Of a stretch of DNA of 64,000 nt, positions 33,944 to 42,365 are shown piece after piece. A program made the position numbers and the translations under genes. The notes under the pieces are model-generated. The model saw only the letters and a list, made by a program, of their open reading frames with translations, was not told the origin of the DNA and did no database searches. Within the stretch, counting starts at the first letter, position 1, and every line of letters begins with the position of its first letter. The stretch is from Parafrigoribacterium_A soli (lineage in GTDB: Bacteria > Actinomycetota > Actinomycetes > Actinomycetales > Microbacteriaceae). Location of the stretch: NCBI RefSeq assembly GCF_040227235.1, contig NZ_JBELNZ010000003.1, positions 372,001 to 436,000 on the forward strand, in the 5' to 3' direction.

Positions 33944-34969
33944 CTACCGCCCCAACCGCTCCACGACCGCGCCGAAGACTCCCGGCAGCGCATCGGCGAG
34001 CGGAACGATCGCCGGTCGCAGCGGCGAACCCGCGAGCGCGACGAGTCCGGAGGTGAGCAGTCGAAAGTCGCGTGTGCACTTCGACCAGGCGCGCTCGTAG
34101 CCGGAGGCATCATCCGCGGCAACGCAGTCGATCGCGGCCCGCGCCTGGGCAAGACCGACCCGGATGCCCTCCCCGGTGATCGCATCCACATACCCGGACG
34201 AATCCCCCGCCAGCATCACGCGCCCGACCCTGCGGCGGGAGCTGCGCTGGCGAAACGGACCCGCTCCGCGCAACGAACTCGCCGGAGCGGCCGAGCCGAT
34301 GCGCGCGGCGAGCGCGGGGATGGCAGCGAGCTCTTCCTCGAAGTTCGTTCCGCGAGCACCGAGCATCGCGACGCCGACCATGCCGTCGCCGAGCGGTGTC
34401 ACATAGGCCTCGAGGCGTGGAGTCCAGTGCACTTCGATCAGGTCGGTCCATGGTTCCACGGAGAAGTGTCGCCGCAGCCCGTAGCGCCGAGGTCCCGATG
34501 AGGCCACGTCGACGCCCAGCAGCGTGCGCACCGTCGAGTGCAGCCCATCCGCGCCGATGAGGTAGCGGGCACGCAGGCCCGCGGCCTCGACCCCATTCGC
34601 GTCCTGGTTGATCGCTGTCACGCGAGCGTGCAGCACATCCACGCCGACCTCGACAGCTCGAACCAGAAGAGCGGCGTGCAGCACGGTGCGCCGCACACCC
34701 AGGCCGCTGCCCGCGGTGAAGCGGTGCTCGACGGTGCGGCTCGCATCGCGATAGCTCACACCGCGCAGCGGATGTCCGGGCGGCCGCACGCCGAGCCGCT
34801 CGAGCGCGGGCACGGCCCCCGGCATGAGCCCCTCACCGCAGGCCTTATCGATCGCGCCCTCGCGCGGCTCGACGATCGCGGCGGTCAGTCCGCGCAACCG
34901 CGCTTCAATCGCGCACGCCAGACCGACGGGTCCGCCGCCGACCACGAGCACGTCGACATCCGGTCTCAT
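33944..34969 (-). CDS. FAD-dependent oxidoreductase/hydroxylase of the type III PKS operon
   Basis: 341 residues. N-terminal FAD motif VLVVGGGPVGLACAIEARLRG is seen as GGGPVGLA with the terminal Glu (VEPREG). A second FAD motif GADGLHSTVR and the third GDSSGYVDAITGEGI are intact. The order matches group A flavoprotein monooxygenases and geranylgeranyl-reductase-like proteins. Third gene of an operon after a type III PKS and an ICMT-like methyltransferase. In S. griseus the corresponding SrsC hydroxylates methylated alkylresorcinol, so ring hydroxylation of a phenolic lipid is the likely role. Start overlaps the previous stop (ATGA). Confidence 0.88.
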   Translation of the reverse strand: MRPDVDVLVVGGGPVGLACAIEARLRGLTAAIVEPREGAIDKACGEGLMPGAVPALERLGVRPPGHPLRGVSYRDASRTVEHRFTAGSGLGVRRTVLHAALLVRAVEVGVDVLHARVTAINQDANGVEAAGLRARYLIGADGLHSTVRTLLGVDVASSGPRRYGLRRHFSVEPWTDLIEVHWTPRLEAYVTPLGDGMVGVAMLGARGTNFEEELAAIPALAARIGSAAPASSLRGAGPFRQRSSRRRVGRVMLAGDSSGYVDAITGEGIRVGLAQARAAIDCVAADDASGYERAWSKCTRDFRLLTSGLVALAGSPLRPAIVPLADALPGVFGAVVERLGR

Positions 34970-35493
34970 GCCGTGCGCGCGTCATCGAGCGATGCCAGCG
35001 CCCGCTCCTCGGTGGGGATTCGGAAGCCGAACAGCAGGATCGCGTTCAGCACGGTGAAGACGAGGGCGGTGACCCAGGCGGTATGCACGAGCGGCAACGC
35101 GATGCCCTCGGCGATCACGACGACGTAGTTCGGATGCGTCAGGAAGCGGTAGGGCCCGCGCGTCACCCTGCCAAGACCCGGCACCACGATGACCCGCGAG
35201 TTCCACTGATGGCCGAGAGCGAGGATGCACCAGTAACGCAGGCCCTGGCAGGCGATCGCGATCACGAGCATCGGCCAGCCGAGCCAGGGCAGGAACGGAC
35301 GCTGACCGAAGAACGCCTCGGCGAGGCAGGCGAGCAGCAGACCGGTGTGGAGCACCACCATGAACGGATAGTGGGACTGCCCGAACTCGCGACCGCCGCG
35401 TTCGAAGGCCCAGCGTGCGTTGCGGGTGGAGAGCACGAGCTCCCAGAGGCGCTCGAAGCCGGTGAGCAGCACGAGCACGGCGAACCAGATCAT
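34966..35493 (-). CDS. Isoprenylcysteine carboxyl methyltransferase (ICMT)-family membrane methyltransferase
   Basis: 175 residues from ATG 35493, which overlaps the PKS stop. Four or five membrane helices. The C-terminal SAM-binding signature is RGPYRFLTHPNYVVVIAE, the usual G-P-Y...R-H-P-x-Y pattern. Despite the family name, bacterial members O-methylate lipid-like substrates. Coupled to a type III PKS, it corresponds to SrsB, which methylates the phenolic OH of alkylresorcinols. Overlaps on both sides show a tight operon. Confidence 0.9.
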   Translation of the reverse strand: MIWFAVLVLLTGFERLWELVLSTRNARWAFERGGREFGQSHYPFMVVLHTGLLLACLAEAFFGQRPFLPWLGWPMLVIAIACQGLRYWCILALGHQWNSRVIVVPGLGRVTRGPYRFLTHPNYVVVIAEGIALPLVHTAWVTALVFTVLNAILLFGFRIPTEERALASLDDARTA

Positions 35494-36581
35494 GCGGCGG
35501 TCTCCGCGGTGGCGTCCGGCCATCGCAGCAGCACCAGTTCGGCGCTGACGCCTGGGCCGAGCGCGAACAGGAGCGTCTGGGTGCCCGCGGACTGCGCGCC
35601 GGCGGCGAGCTCGGTCGAGAGTATGTGCAGCACGGATGCGGAGGACAGGTTGCCGACTTCGGCCAGCGACCGCCAGCTGTTATCGAGTGCGCCGTCGGCG
35701 AGACCGAGCGAGGACTGGAACGCCTCGAGCACGCGCGGTCCGCCCGGGTGCGCGATGAAACCGTCGATGTCGCCCAGCGTTCGATCGTTCGCGGCGAGGA
35801 AGCCCACAACATCCGCCTCGAAATTGCTCTCGATCACGCCGGCGACGGCCGAGGTGAGCACGATGCGGAAGCCCGTCTCACCGGCGTTGAAACCCAGCAC
35901 CTCCTCGGTGCCGGGGTAGAGCTGGCTGCGCGAGTCGATGACATCCGGGCCGGTCACGGGCATGCGGGACGCGCGATCGGCACCCACCATCACGACGGCG
36001 GCGGCCCCGTCGCCGAAGAGCCCGGTGGCCACGATGTTGGCCATCGAGTCGTCGTCACGCTGGAAGGTCAGGGAACACAACTCCACCGACAGCAACACGG
36101 CGACGTCATTCGGATGTCCGGCCAGGTAGTCGTTGATCCTCGCGATCCCCGAGGCTCCCGCGACGCAGCCGAGGCCGAACATCGGCACGCGCTTGACATC
36201 GGTGCGCAGCCCGAGCCGGGGCACGAGCAGTCCCTCGACCGACGGCGCGGAGATGCCCGTGACAGAGGTGAACATGACGTAGTCGACCTCGCGCGCGAGA
36301 AGCCCGGCCGTCTGGAGCGCCGAGTTCAGCGCCTCGCCGACCAGCTGCACGGCAACCTCGACGAACAATCCGTTCGACTCGGTGAAGCTCTGCCGATCAC
36401 CGTAGCTCTCGATCGGCAGCACCAGGTTGCGGGTGCGCACCCCGCTGGCGCCATGCATCCTTCGCAGCACCGCCTGCTTTGAAGAGTCCGTGCTGATCAG
36501 TGGCGCGATGGCATCGGTGATCGTCTGTTGGGGGTAGCTGTTCGCCGGAAATGCGGTGGACACGCTGGCGATTCGGGCCAT
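35490..36581 (-). CDS. Type III polyketide synthase (chalcone/alkylresorcinol synthase family)
   Basis: 363 residues from ATG 36581. Catalytic triad visible: Cys139 in FGLGCVAGASGIAR, His in FIAHPGGPRVLEAF, Asn in NLSSASVLHIL. The C-terminal ALGPGVSAELVLLRW replaces the plant-type GFGPG motif, as in bacterial lipid-type enzymes. It extends a fatty acyl starter with malonyl-CoA, giving resorcinols or pyrones. First gene of a three-gene operon with methyltransferase and flavoprotein, the composition of srsABC. Product chain length is not readable. Confidence 0.94.
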   Translation of the reverse strand: MARIASVSTAFPANSYPQQTITDAIAPLISTDSSKQAVLRRMHGASGVRTRNLVLPIESYGDRQSFTESNGLFVEVAVQLVGEALNSALQTAGLLAREVDYVMFTSVTGISAPSVEGLLVPRLGLRTDVKRVPMFGLGCVAGASGIARINDYLAGHPNDVAVLLSVELCSLTFQRDDDSMANIVATGLFGDGAAAVVMVGADRASRMPVTGPDVIDSRSQLYPGTEEVLGFNAGETGFRIVLTSAVAGVIESNFEADVVGFLAANDRTLGDIDGFIAHPGGPRVLEAFQSSLGLADGALDNSWRSLAEVGNLSSASVLHILSTELAAGAQSAGTQTLLFALGPGVSAELVLLRWPDATAETAA

Positions 36582-36692
36582 GCCGCACGCTAACACGGAC
36601 GGCTCCGTTTTGGCCCGCGCTCTTCGCCAGGGAGGTGCATCCCTCCGGCAAAGCTGAGGAGGTGCTGGGGGAGTACTGAACATCATTGTCTG

Positions 36693-36708
36693 CCCCCGTT
36701 CTGGGGGG
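36693..36708. promoter_or_regulatory. CCCCC-n5-GGGGGG dyad
   Basis: CCCCCGTTCTGGGGGG lies between the divergent PKS operon (start 36581) and the hypothetical gene pair (start 36758). It resembles the C-run/G-run sites at 6764, 16843, 16862 and 44489. It is about 50 bases upstream of the hypothetical gene, where an activator or repressor site would be expected. Confidence 0.5.
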
Positions 36709-36757
36709 TATGGTCAGCCTTGCAGCGGTAGCTGTTGGCACTGGCGGGGGTGAGCAC

Positions 36758-37171
36758 ATGGCACAGGTACAGGATCTCAATCCGCGGGAGAAGCGTCCGG
36801 CGGATTCGATCACACAGCAGGCATTGCGGCGTGAGGAAATCGAACGCCCACTGGATGGCGACGCAGGGGTTCCCACCCGGTCGAAGCACGCGACGTTGCG
36901 ACGTCGCGCACATGAACTGGTGTGCGTGCACTACGGGGGTCGGCGGTTCATCGCGAGCTTTGAGATGGCAGGAATCTTCCTCCGTCGCGCGCAGCGGCTG
37001 ATCGACTCCGGCGAGGCCGAGCTCGTGCCGCTCCTGCATGAGGACGGCCTGGAGATGCTCCACGTGGCGCCGTCGACACCCTTCTCTGTACACGACCTCG
37101 ATGCGGAGCCTGCGGACGGCTTGCACGGCGGACTTCCGGCAGCGGGAGAGTGTCCCTCGGAGGTGTCGTGA
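36758..37171 (+). CDS. Conserved hypothetical protein, possible single-stranded core with central beta region
   Basis: 137 residues from ATG 36758, preceded by GGCGGGGG as ribosome binding site. The N-terminus is hydrophilic, with RREEIERP and many Arg/Glu residues. A central ordered stretch is RRRAHELVCVHYGGRRFIASFEMAGIF, quoted only to show its alternating pattern, followed by RRAQRLIDSGEAELVPLL. The tail is acidic. No domain recognised and no membrane segment. The stop overlaps the next start (TGATG), so the two are translationally coupled. The upstream dyad at 36693 suggests specific regulation. Confidence 0.7.
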   Translation: MAQVQDLNPREKRPADSITQQALRREEIERPLDGDAGVPTRSKHATLRRRAHELVCVHYGGRRFIASFEMAGIFLRRAQRLIDSGEAELVPLLHEDGLEMLHVAPSTPFSVHDLDAEPADGLHGGLPAAGECPSEVS

Positions 37172-37470
37172 TGGAGCGCGAGCTGCCGCAGGCGACCCTC
37201 GCCGACATCCGCCTGGAAGAGTTGACCCAGGGCAACTGGCGTGTGATCGACCGCCGCTTCAGGGAGACGAACCCGCGCACCCTGCTCGGATTCATCCAGC
37301 AGACGGCCGATTCCTTCGATGCGACGGATGTGCGCCGCTCCACCGAACCCGTACGCTACGAGAGCCGCGAGGCCGCAGTCGCCGGCTTCGCCGCGAACGC
37401 ACCGGCACCGGCATCGGCCGCGAGTGCGGAACCCTTCAGCCTCGACGCCGTCGGCGACTACCGCTACTGA
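37171..37470 (+). CDS. Conserved hypothetical protein coupled to the preceding gene
   Basis: 99 residues from ATG 37171; an in-frame start at 37150 lies inside the previous gene. The first half looks folded (LADIRLEELTQGNWRVIDRR). The second half is Ala/Pro-rich (NAPAPASAASAEP) and ends DAVGDYRY. No family recognised. Coupling to the 137-residue protein suggests they work as a pair. Confidence 0.65.
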   Translation: MERELPQATLADIRLEELTQGNWRVIDRRFRETNPRTLLGFIQQTADSFDATDVRRSTEPVRYESREAAVAGFAANAPAPASAASAEPFSLDAVGDYRY

Positions 37471-37484
37471 GCACAGTCTCGACG

Positions 37485-38987
37485 CTAGCTGTTCGCCCTC
37501 GCGCCCCACGTCCGGGATTCGCCCGCGCCCGCGCGAGCCTGTGGCACATTCCACGGATTGTCATCGCGGAGTGGTTCGGGCAGCAGCGCGGCCGGGGAGT
37601 CCTGGTAGGCGACCGGGCGCAGGAACCTGCCGATCGCGGCTGTTCCCACAGAGGTGCTGGAGTCATTCGTGGTCGCAGGCCAGGGGCCTCCGTGCTGCAT
37701 GGCAGGGGTCACGGCCACGCCGGTGGGCCAGCCACCGAAGAGCACCCGACCCGCATGCCCGGTGATCCAGCCGACGAGCGAACGGATCGCCGCGTCATCC
37801 TCGCCCGATGCCGTGTGCACGGTTCCGGTCAGATTGCCCTCGAAGAGCTCGTTCGCGATCGCGGCAAGGTCCGCGCCCTGCGGATACTCAACCACGATCG
37901 AGAGCGGTCCGAAGGCCTCGTCGAGTAGAGAATCCCGGTGCGCTCGAAGGCCGTCCGCGGTGACGCTCACGATGGTGGGGGTGGCCCAGCCCTCGCCCTC
38001 AGCGTCCACGCGCAGAGCACCCTCGGCGATGATCTCGATGCCGGGGGTCGCCAGGATAGCGTCGCGCCTCGATTCGAAACCGCGGGTGATACCCGGGTTC
38101 AGCAATCGGTGCTCCGGCACGACGGCGGCAAGTTCTGCGATGCGGTCGCTCAAACCGTTGTCCCGCGGCGCGAAGAGGAAGCCCGGCTTGGTGCAGAGTT
38201 GCCCGGCAGACCCGGCGACGCTGGTCACGAAGCCGTTCGCGATCGCCTCCGCGTCCTCATCGATAGCCGCCTTCGTGACGAACACCGGGTTGACGCTCCC
38301 CAGTTCACCGTAGAACGGGATCGGTGCTGGCCTTGAGGCGGCGATGTCCGCAAGCAGACGGCCCGCGCGAATGGAGCCCGTGAAGCTGCCGGCAGCGATT
38401 CGCGGATCCTTCAGCATCGCGACGCCAGCATCCTGGCCGCTGATCAGCTGGAAAGTCCCGTCGGGTGCGCCCGCGCCCGCGAGCGCCGCGGTCACGACGT
38501 CCGCCGTCTGCACCGAGAGCTCCGGATGTCCGGAGTGCGCCTTGAGAATCACCGGACAACCCGCGGCGAGCGCCGCCGCGGTATCGCCACCGGCCACAGA
38601 GAACGCAAACGGGAAGTTACTAGCGGCAAAGTTCAGCACGGGTCCGACCGGAATCCGATAGCGACGTACATCCGGGCGAGAGCCGAGCGCGAACTGCGGA
38701 TCCGCCTCGTCGATGCGCACATCGAGGTACGAGCCGTCCACCACGGTGTCAGCGAACAGTCGCAGTTGTGTCGCGGTGCGGTTCAGTTCTCCCGCGAGGC
38801 GCGTCTCGCTGAGTCCGGTCTCTCGCATCGCGGTCTGCACGAGCCCCGAGGCGGCGGCCACCAGCGCGTCGGCAACAGCGACGAGCGCCCCGGCCCTGGC
38901 GTGGGGAGAGGTCGCGGCCCAGAGTGGTGCCGCGGCCGCGGCCCTCGCCGCAATCGTCTCGAGCTCGTTCGCCGAGGTCTCCGTCAT
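37485..38987 (-). CDS. Aldehyde dehydrogenase (NADP+), alpha-ketoglutaric semialdehyde dehydrogenase type
   Basis: 500 residues. ALDH superfamily with the subgroup layout of 2,5-dioxopentanoate dehydrogenases: FAASNFPFAFSVAGGDTA, KAHSGHPELS for cofactor binding, GELGSVNPVF with the catalytic Glu, and GQLCTKPG with the nucleophile Cys. These enzymes oxidise the last aldehyde of non-phosphorylative pentose or sugar-acid breakdown, giving 2-oxoglutarate. No dehydratase partner is next to it, though a sugar ABC importer lies 220 bases downstream. Monocistronic by spacing. Confidence 0.9.
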   Translation of the reverse strand: MTETSANELETIAARAAAAAPLWAATSPHARAGALVAVADALVAAASGLVQTAMRETGLSETRLAGELNRTATQLRLFADTVVDGSYLDVRIDEADPQFALGSRPDVRRYRIPVGPVLNFAASNFPFAFSVAGGDTAAALAAGCPVILKAHSGHPELSVQTADVVTAALAGAGAPDGTFQLISGQDAGVAMLKDPRIAAGSFTGSIRAGRLLADIAASRPAPIPFYGELGSVNPVFVTKAAIDEDAEAIANGFVTSVAGSAGQLCTKPGFLFAPRDNGLSDRIAELAAVVPEHRLLNPGITRGFESRRDAILATPGIEIIAEGALRVDAEGEGWATPTIVSVTADGLRAHRDSLLDEAFGPLSIVVEYPQGADLAAIANELFEGNLTGTVHTASGEDDAAIRSLVGWITGHAGRVLFGGWPTGVAVTPAMQHGGPWPATTNDSSTSVGTAAIGRFLRPVAYQDSPAALLPEPLRDDNPWNVPQARAGAGESRTWGARANS

Positions 38988-39090
38988 CTTCTACTCCGAT
39001 CAGCGTGAGAGGCGCGGTTCCTGCCCGAGAAAGCGCTTCCTCCATCGTAGTTGCTGACATCCTGGCGCGGTGCGGAGTAACAATGGGTTC

Positions 39091-39186
39091 ATGGATGAAC
39101 TGCGCACCTGCCCCGACTGCGGAACCATACTGTGCCAGTCGGGCAACGACTGGTCCTGCCCGGAGTGTGGCCCCGTCTCATCCTGA
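39091..39186 (+). CDS. 31-residue zinc-ribbon microprotein
   Basis: MDELRTCPDCGTILC then SCPECG: two CxxC knuckles with spacing of a zinc ribbon, in a complete frame ATG to TGA of 31 codons. It has an acidic N-terminus and aromatic core (NDWSC). GGAG at 39073-39076 could serve as ribosome binding site, though it is 14 bases away. Such tiny two-knuckle proteins are common in Actinobacteria and usually unannotated. The cysteine pattern is strong evidence that the frame is real. Confidence 0.6.
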   Translation: MDELRTCPDCGTILCQSGNDWSCPECGPVSS

Positions 39187-39209
39187 CGCGGCCGCCCGGG
39201 AAAGGCGAC

Positions 39210-40007
39210 TCAGACCGATGCTCCCGTCATGATGGCAACGGCCTCCGTCATCGAGTGTGACTGTGGCGTGATGGTCGCCGCGCGCTTGCCCAGCCGCTGG
39301 ATGTGAATGCGGTCGGCCACCTCGAATACCTGAGGCATGTTGTGGCTGATCAGGATGACGGGAATGCCCCGGTCGCGCAGATTGCGCACGAGTTGCAGCA
39401 CCTGGTTCGACTCGCGAACACCGAGCGCCGCGGTCGGCTCATCGAGCACGACGACCTTCGAGCCGAAGGCCGCCGCGCGCGCTACGGCGACGGCCTGCCG
39501 CTGTCCTCCCGAAAGATTTTCCACCGGCACGGTCACGTCTTGAAGCGTCGAAATACCGAGATTGATGAGTTCCGCCTTGGCCTTCTCTCGCATTCCTTTC
39601 ACATCGAGCATGCGGAAGACAGAGCCGAGGATGCCACTCTTGCGTTCTTCTCTGCCCAGGAAGAGGTTGGATGCCACGTCGAGCGCTGGCGACACCGCGA
39701 GCGTCTGGTAGACAGTCTCAACCCCCGCCTCGCGCGCATCCTGCGGGCGCTTGAAGTTCACCTGCTGACCGTTGAGGAAGATCTCGCCCTCATCGGGAAT
39801 CTCGGCTCCGGTGAGGCACTTGACCAGGGTCGACTTTCCCGCGCCGTTGTCGCCGATGATCGCCAGCACCTCGCCGGCGTAGAGCTCGAGGCTCACTCCG
39901 TCGAGGCCGACGACGCGACCGAAGGTCTTCACCAGGCGCTTCGCCTGCAGGATCGGCTGCCCCGATGGCGTGGCCGTACCGGATGGGCTCGAGTCCGTGA
40001 TCGTCAT
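39210..40007 (-). CDS. Sugar ABC transporter, ATP-binding subunit (FrcA-like)
   Basis: 265 residues from ATG 40007, which overlaps the permease stop by 4 bases. Single nucleotide-binding domain, unlike the double-domain RbsA/XylG type: Walker A GDNGAGKST (52-60), signature LSGGQ (165-169), Walker B VVVLDEP (186-191), then H-loop LISHN. One-domain ATPases of this form are typical of FrcA of the fructose/mannose/ribose importer. It drives import through the adjacent permease. An in-frame extension further upstream is an artefact. Confidence 0.92.
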   Translation of the reverse strand: MTITDSSPSGTATPSGQPILQAKRLVKTFGRVVGLDGVSLELYAGEVLAIIGDNGAGKSTLVKCLTGAEIPDEGEIFLNGQQVNFKRPQDAREAGVETVYQTLAVSPALDVASNLFLGREERKSGILGSVFRMLDVKGMREKAKAELINLGISTLQDVTVPVENLSGGQRQAVAVARAAAFGSKVVVLDEPTAALGVRESNQVLQLVRNLRDRGIPVILISHNMPQVFEVADRIHIQRLGKRAATITPQSHSMTEAVAIMTGASV

Positions 40008-41050
40008 TTGCGTACCTTCCGAATCCATTGGTCGATCGACACCGCGACGATGATGAGAATTCCGACAGCGAGCGTCTGGTAGAGAACGTCGAGCCCGGCG
40101 AGGGCGAGGCCGTTGCGGAAGACTCCGACGATCAGAGCGCCGAGCAGCGAGCCCCAGATCGTGCCGCGGCCACCGAAGAGGCTCGTGCCGCCGATCACGA
40201 CCGCGGTGATCGAGTCGAGGTTGATATCTGTTCCTGCGTTCGGACTCGCGGCGTCGGCCCGGCCGATCTGGATCCAGGCACCGATCGCGGTGATGGCGCC
40301 GGCGAAAATATAGACCCCCATGAGAACACGGTTGACGCTGATGCCGGCCAACCGCGCTGCCTCCGGGTCGTCGCCGACCGCGTAGACGTGGCGACCCCAC
40401 CCGGTCCTGCCGAGGACGAAGGCCACGACGATGTAGAGCACGAGCATCATCACGACGCCGTAGGTGACGTTGACCCCACCGACAGCAAAGGTGGCGCCGG
40501 TTGCCGTGATCATCGCCGGGATACTCGCGCCCGTCACAGACGCGCTGTTCGAATACAGAAGCGTGAGAGCGAGGAAAATGCTCAGCGTTCCGAGCGTGAC
40601 GATGAACGGTGGCAGCGTCAGCTTCGTCACGAGAAAGCCGTTCAGGGCGCCGGCAGCCAAGCCCACGACGAGACCGGCAAGCAGGGCGAGCGGTGCGGGA
40701 AATCCGTTCTGACTCGCCGTCTGAGCCATCACCATCGAGGCCAGCACCATCATGGCGCCGACCGACAGGTCGATGCCCGCCGTCAGAATGATGACCGTCT
40801 GCGCGATGGCAAGCGTTCCGACCACCGCGACCTGCTGGGTGATGAGCGAGAGATTGTTCGCGTAGAAGAATCGGGGGTTGAGCACACCGAAGACGATCAC
40901 CGCAACGACGATGACGATCCCCGGGCTCAGCGCCGGATATCTGTGCAGCGCCTGCCGCACCCGTCCGAGTGGCGTCTGCCGATCAAGGAACTCGGTCGCG
41001 AGATCAAGCTGGTTCGTTGGCGGACTGGCGTCGGTACCCTGTTGGCTCAC
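40004..41050 (-). CDS. Sugar ABC transporter permease (FrcC/RbsC family)
   Basis: 348 residues, about 9-10 membrane segments. BPD_transp_2 family features: GIDLSVGAMMVLASM in the TM2-3 region, NGFLVTKLTLPPFIVTLGT (the permease signature around residue 160), and GGTSLFGGRGTIWGS near the C-terminal end. It forms the membrane channel for the sugar. It sits downstream of the binding-protein gene with a stem-loop between them (41094-41130). Confidence 0.94.
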   Translation of the reverse strand: MSQQGTDASPPTNQLDLATEFLDRQTPLGRVRQALHRYPALSPGIVIVVAVIVFGVLNPRFFYANNLSLITQQVAVVGTLAIAQTVIILTAGIDLSVGAMMVLASMVMAQTASQNGFPAPLALLAGLVVGLAAGALNGFLVTKLTLPPFIVTLGTLSIFLALTLLYSNSASVTGASIPAMITATGATFAVGGVNVTYGVVMMLVLYIVVAFVLGRTGWGRHVYAVGDDPEAARLAGISVNRVLMGVYIFAGAITAIGAWIQIGRADAASPNAGTDINLDSITAVVIGGTSLFGGRGTIWGSLLGALIVGVFRNGLALAGLDVLYQTLAVGILIIVAVSIDQWIRKVRK

Positions 41051-41093
41051 GATATGTCCTGAACCTCTCTGTTCGTGTCTTCACTGTATGAGG

Positions 41094-41130
41094 AGGAGGC
41101 GGCGGGGAGATATAGCACCCGCCGCCTCCT
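41094..41130 (-). terminator. Stem-loop between binding-protein and permease genes (attenuator)
   Basis: AGGAGGCGGCGGG (41094-41106) and CCCGCCGCCTCCT (41118-41130) form a perfect 13-bp stem with an 11-nt AT-rich loop, in the 94-bp gap of the operon. There is no long T run. Such structures stabilise the upstream binding-protein message and cut permease expression. Confidence 0.8.
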
Positions 41131-41144
41131 GTTGTGCTTGCGTG

Positions 41145-42254
41145 CTACTTGCCCCAGCAGATCTTGGAGCCTTCGCTGCTGCTGATGCTCTTCAATCCGG
41201 GCACCGCCTTGTCCGTGACAAGCTGGGAACCGGTGTTGAAGAAGTCCAGGCCATCGGATGTCGAGGGCTTGTGACCGGTCTTAGTCAGCTTCACGATCGC
41301 CTTCATGCCGAGTTGTGCCATCTTGGACGGATACTGCTGGCTGGTCGCGCCGAAGATGCCCTCGCCGACCTGCTTGACGCCGGTGCACCCACCGTCGATG
41401 GTCACCAGCAGGGTGTCCTTCTCGGTGCCGTGTGCCTTGAGCGCCTGGTACGCGCCGTACGCCGCCGGCTCGTTGATGGCGTACACGACGTTGATCTTCG
41501 GATTCTTCGAGAGCAGAGTCTCCATGGCCGTACGACCGTCTGCCTGGTCGCCGTTCGACGCCTGACTACCGGCGATCACGTAGTCGCCGCCCTTGCCGCC
41601 GGTGTACTTGCCCGTCGCAGCCTCGTCGCCGTTCTTGTTCGGGTTGTTCACGTCGATGCCCATCCCCTTGAGGAAGCCCTGGTCGCGGTCGTAGTCGACG
41701 GTCGCAACCTGGTTGCTGAACAGGTCGACGAGTCCGATGATCGCCTTCTTGCCGTCGAGCTGGGCGGCAGTCCACTTGCCGATCGCCTCGCCCGCGGCGC
41801 GGTTGTCGGTCGCGAAGGTGATGTCCACGGCATCGGCAGGATTCGGCGCGGTGTCGAGCGCAATCACGTAGATGCCGGCCTTGCGCGCCTTCGCGATGGC
41901 GGTATTCACGGTCTCATCGATGGGCGTGATCAGGATGCCCTTGTCGCCACGGGAGATCGAGTCTTCGATCGCCTGAATCTGGGTTGCCGCGTCGCCGTCC
42001 TTCTTGCCCGCGGCGAGGGTGAGTTTGACCCCGTCCTTCGCTGCGGCGGCCTTTGCCGCGTCATCCATGGCTACGAAGTAGGGGTTCGTGGTGGTCTTGA
42101 CGATGAGCGAGATACCCACATCACCCGAAGCGTCTCCCGAACCGGAGTTCGAGCCAGTCGATGAGCACCCCGTCATGCCCAGTGCCGCGAGCATGGCGAT
42201 GGAACATGCAGCCACGACGCTCTTAGCGAATGGCGGTGCAGCGCGATTCAACAT
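41145..42254 (-). CDS. Sugar ABC transporter substrate-binding lipoprotein (FrcB-like)
   Basis: 369 residues. Lipobox LGMTGC with Cys30 as the lipidated residue, then a Ser/Gly linker and a type I periplasmic-binding fold (GISLIVKTTTNPYFVAMDDAAKAA in pieces; QIQAIEDSISRGDKGILITPIDE for the domain hinge). Length and layout match FrcB/RbsB proteins. Acts outside the membrane, delivering a sugar to the permease. A LacI operator (42289-42302) lies 35 bases upstream of the start. Confidence 0.93.
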   Translation of the reverse strand: MLNRAAPPFAKSVVAACSIAMLAALGMTGCSSTGSNSGSGDASGDVGISLIVKTTTNPYFVAMDDAAKAAAAKDGVKLTLAAGKKDGDAATQIQAIEDSISRGDKGILITPIDETVNTAIAKARKAGIYVIALDTAPNPADAVDITFATDNRAAGEAIGKWTAAQLDGKKAIIGLVDLFSNQVATVDYDRDQGFLKGMGIDVNNPNKNGDEAATGKYTGGKGGDYVIAGSQASNGDQADGRTAMETLLSKNPKINVVYAINEPAAYGAYQALKAHGTEKDTLLVTIDGGCTGVKQVGEGIFGATSQQYPSKMAQLGMKAIVKLTKTGHKPSTSDGLDFFNTGSQLVTDKAVPGLKSISSSEGSKICWGK

Positions 42255-42288
42255 TGAATTCTCTCTTCCCTTGGGGCATTTGCATGCC

Positions 42289-42302
42289 TGACAACGATGT
42301 CA
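42289..42302. promoter_or_regulatory. LacI operator for the sugar importer operon
   Basis: TGACAACGATGTCA differs at one position from the LacI-family consensus TGACAACGTTGTCA. It lies between the divergent binding-protein gene and the lacI gene. Confidence 0.85.
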
Positions 42303-42365
42303 TTAGATATGTGTAAAGCAATCACCCGTTAGAGTCAAGCCACACTGGATTTTGGAGGCCTAATC

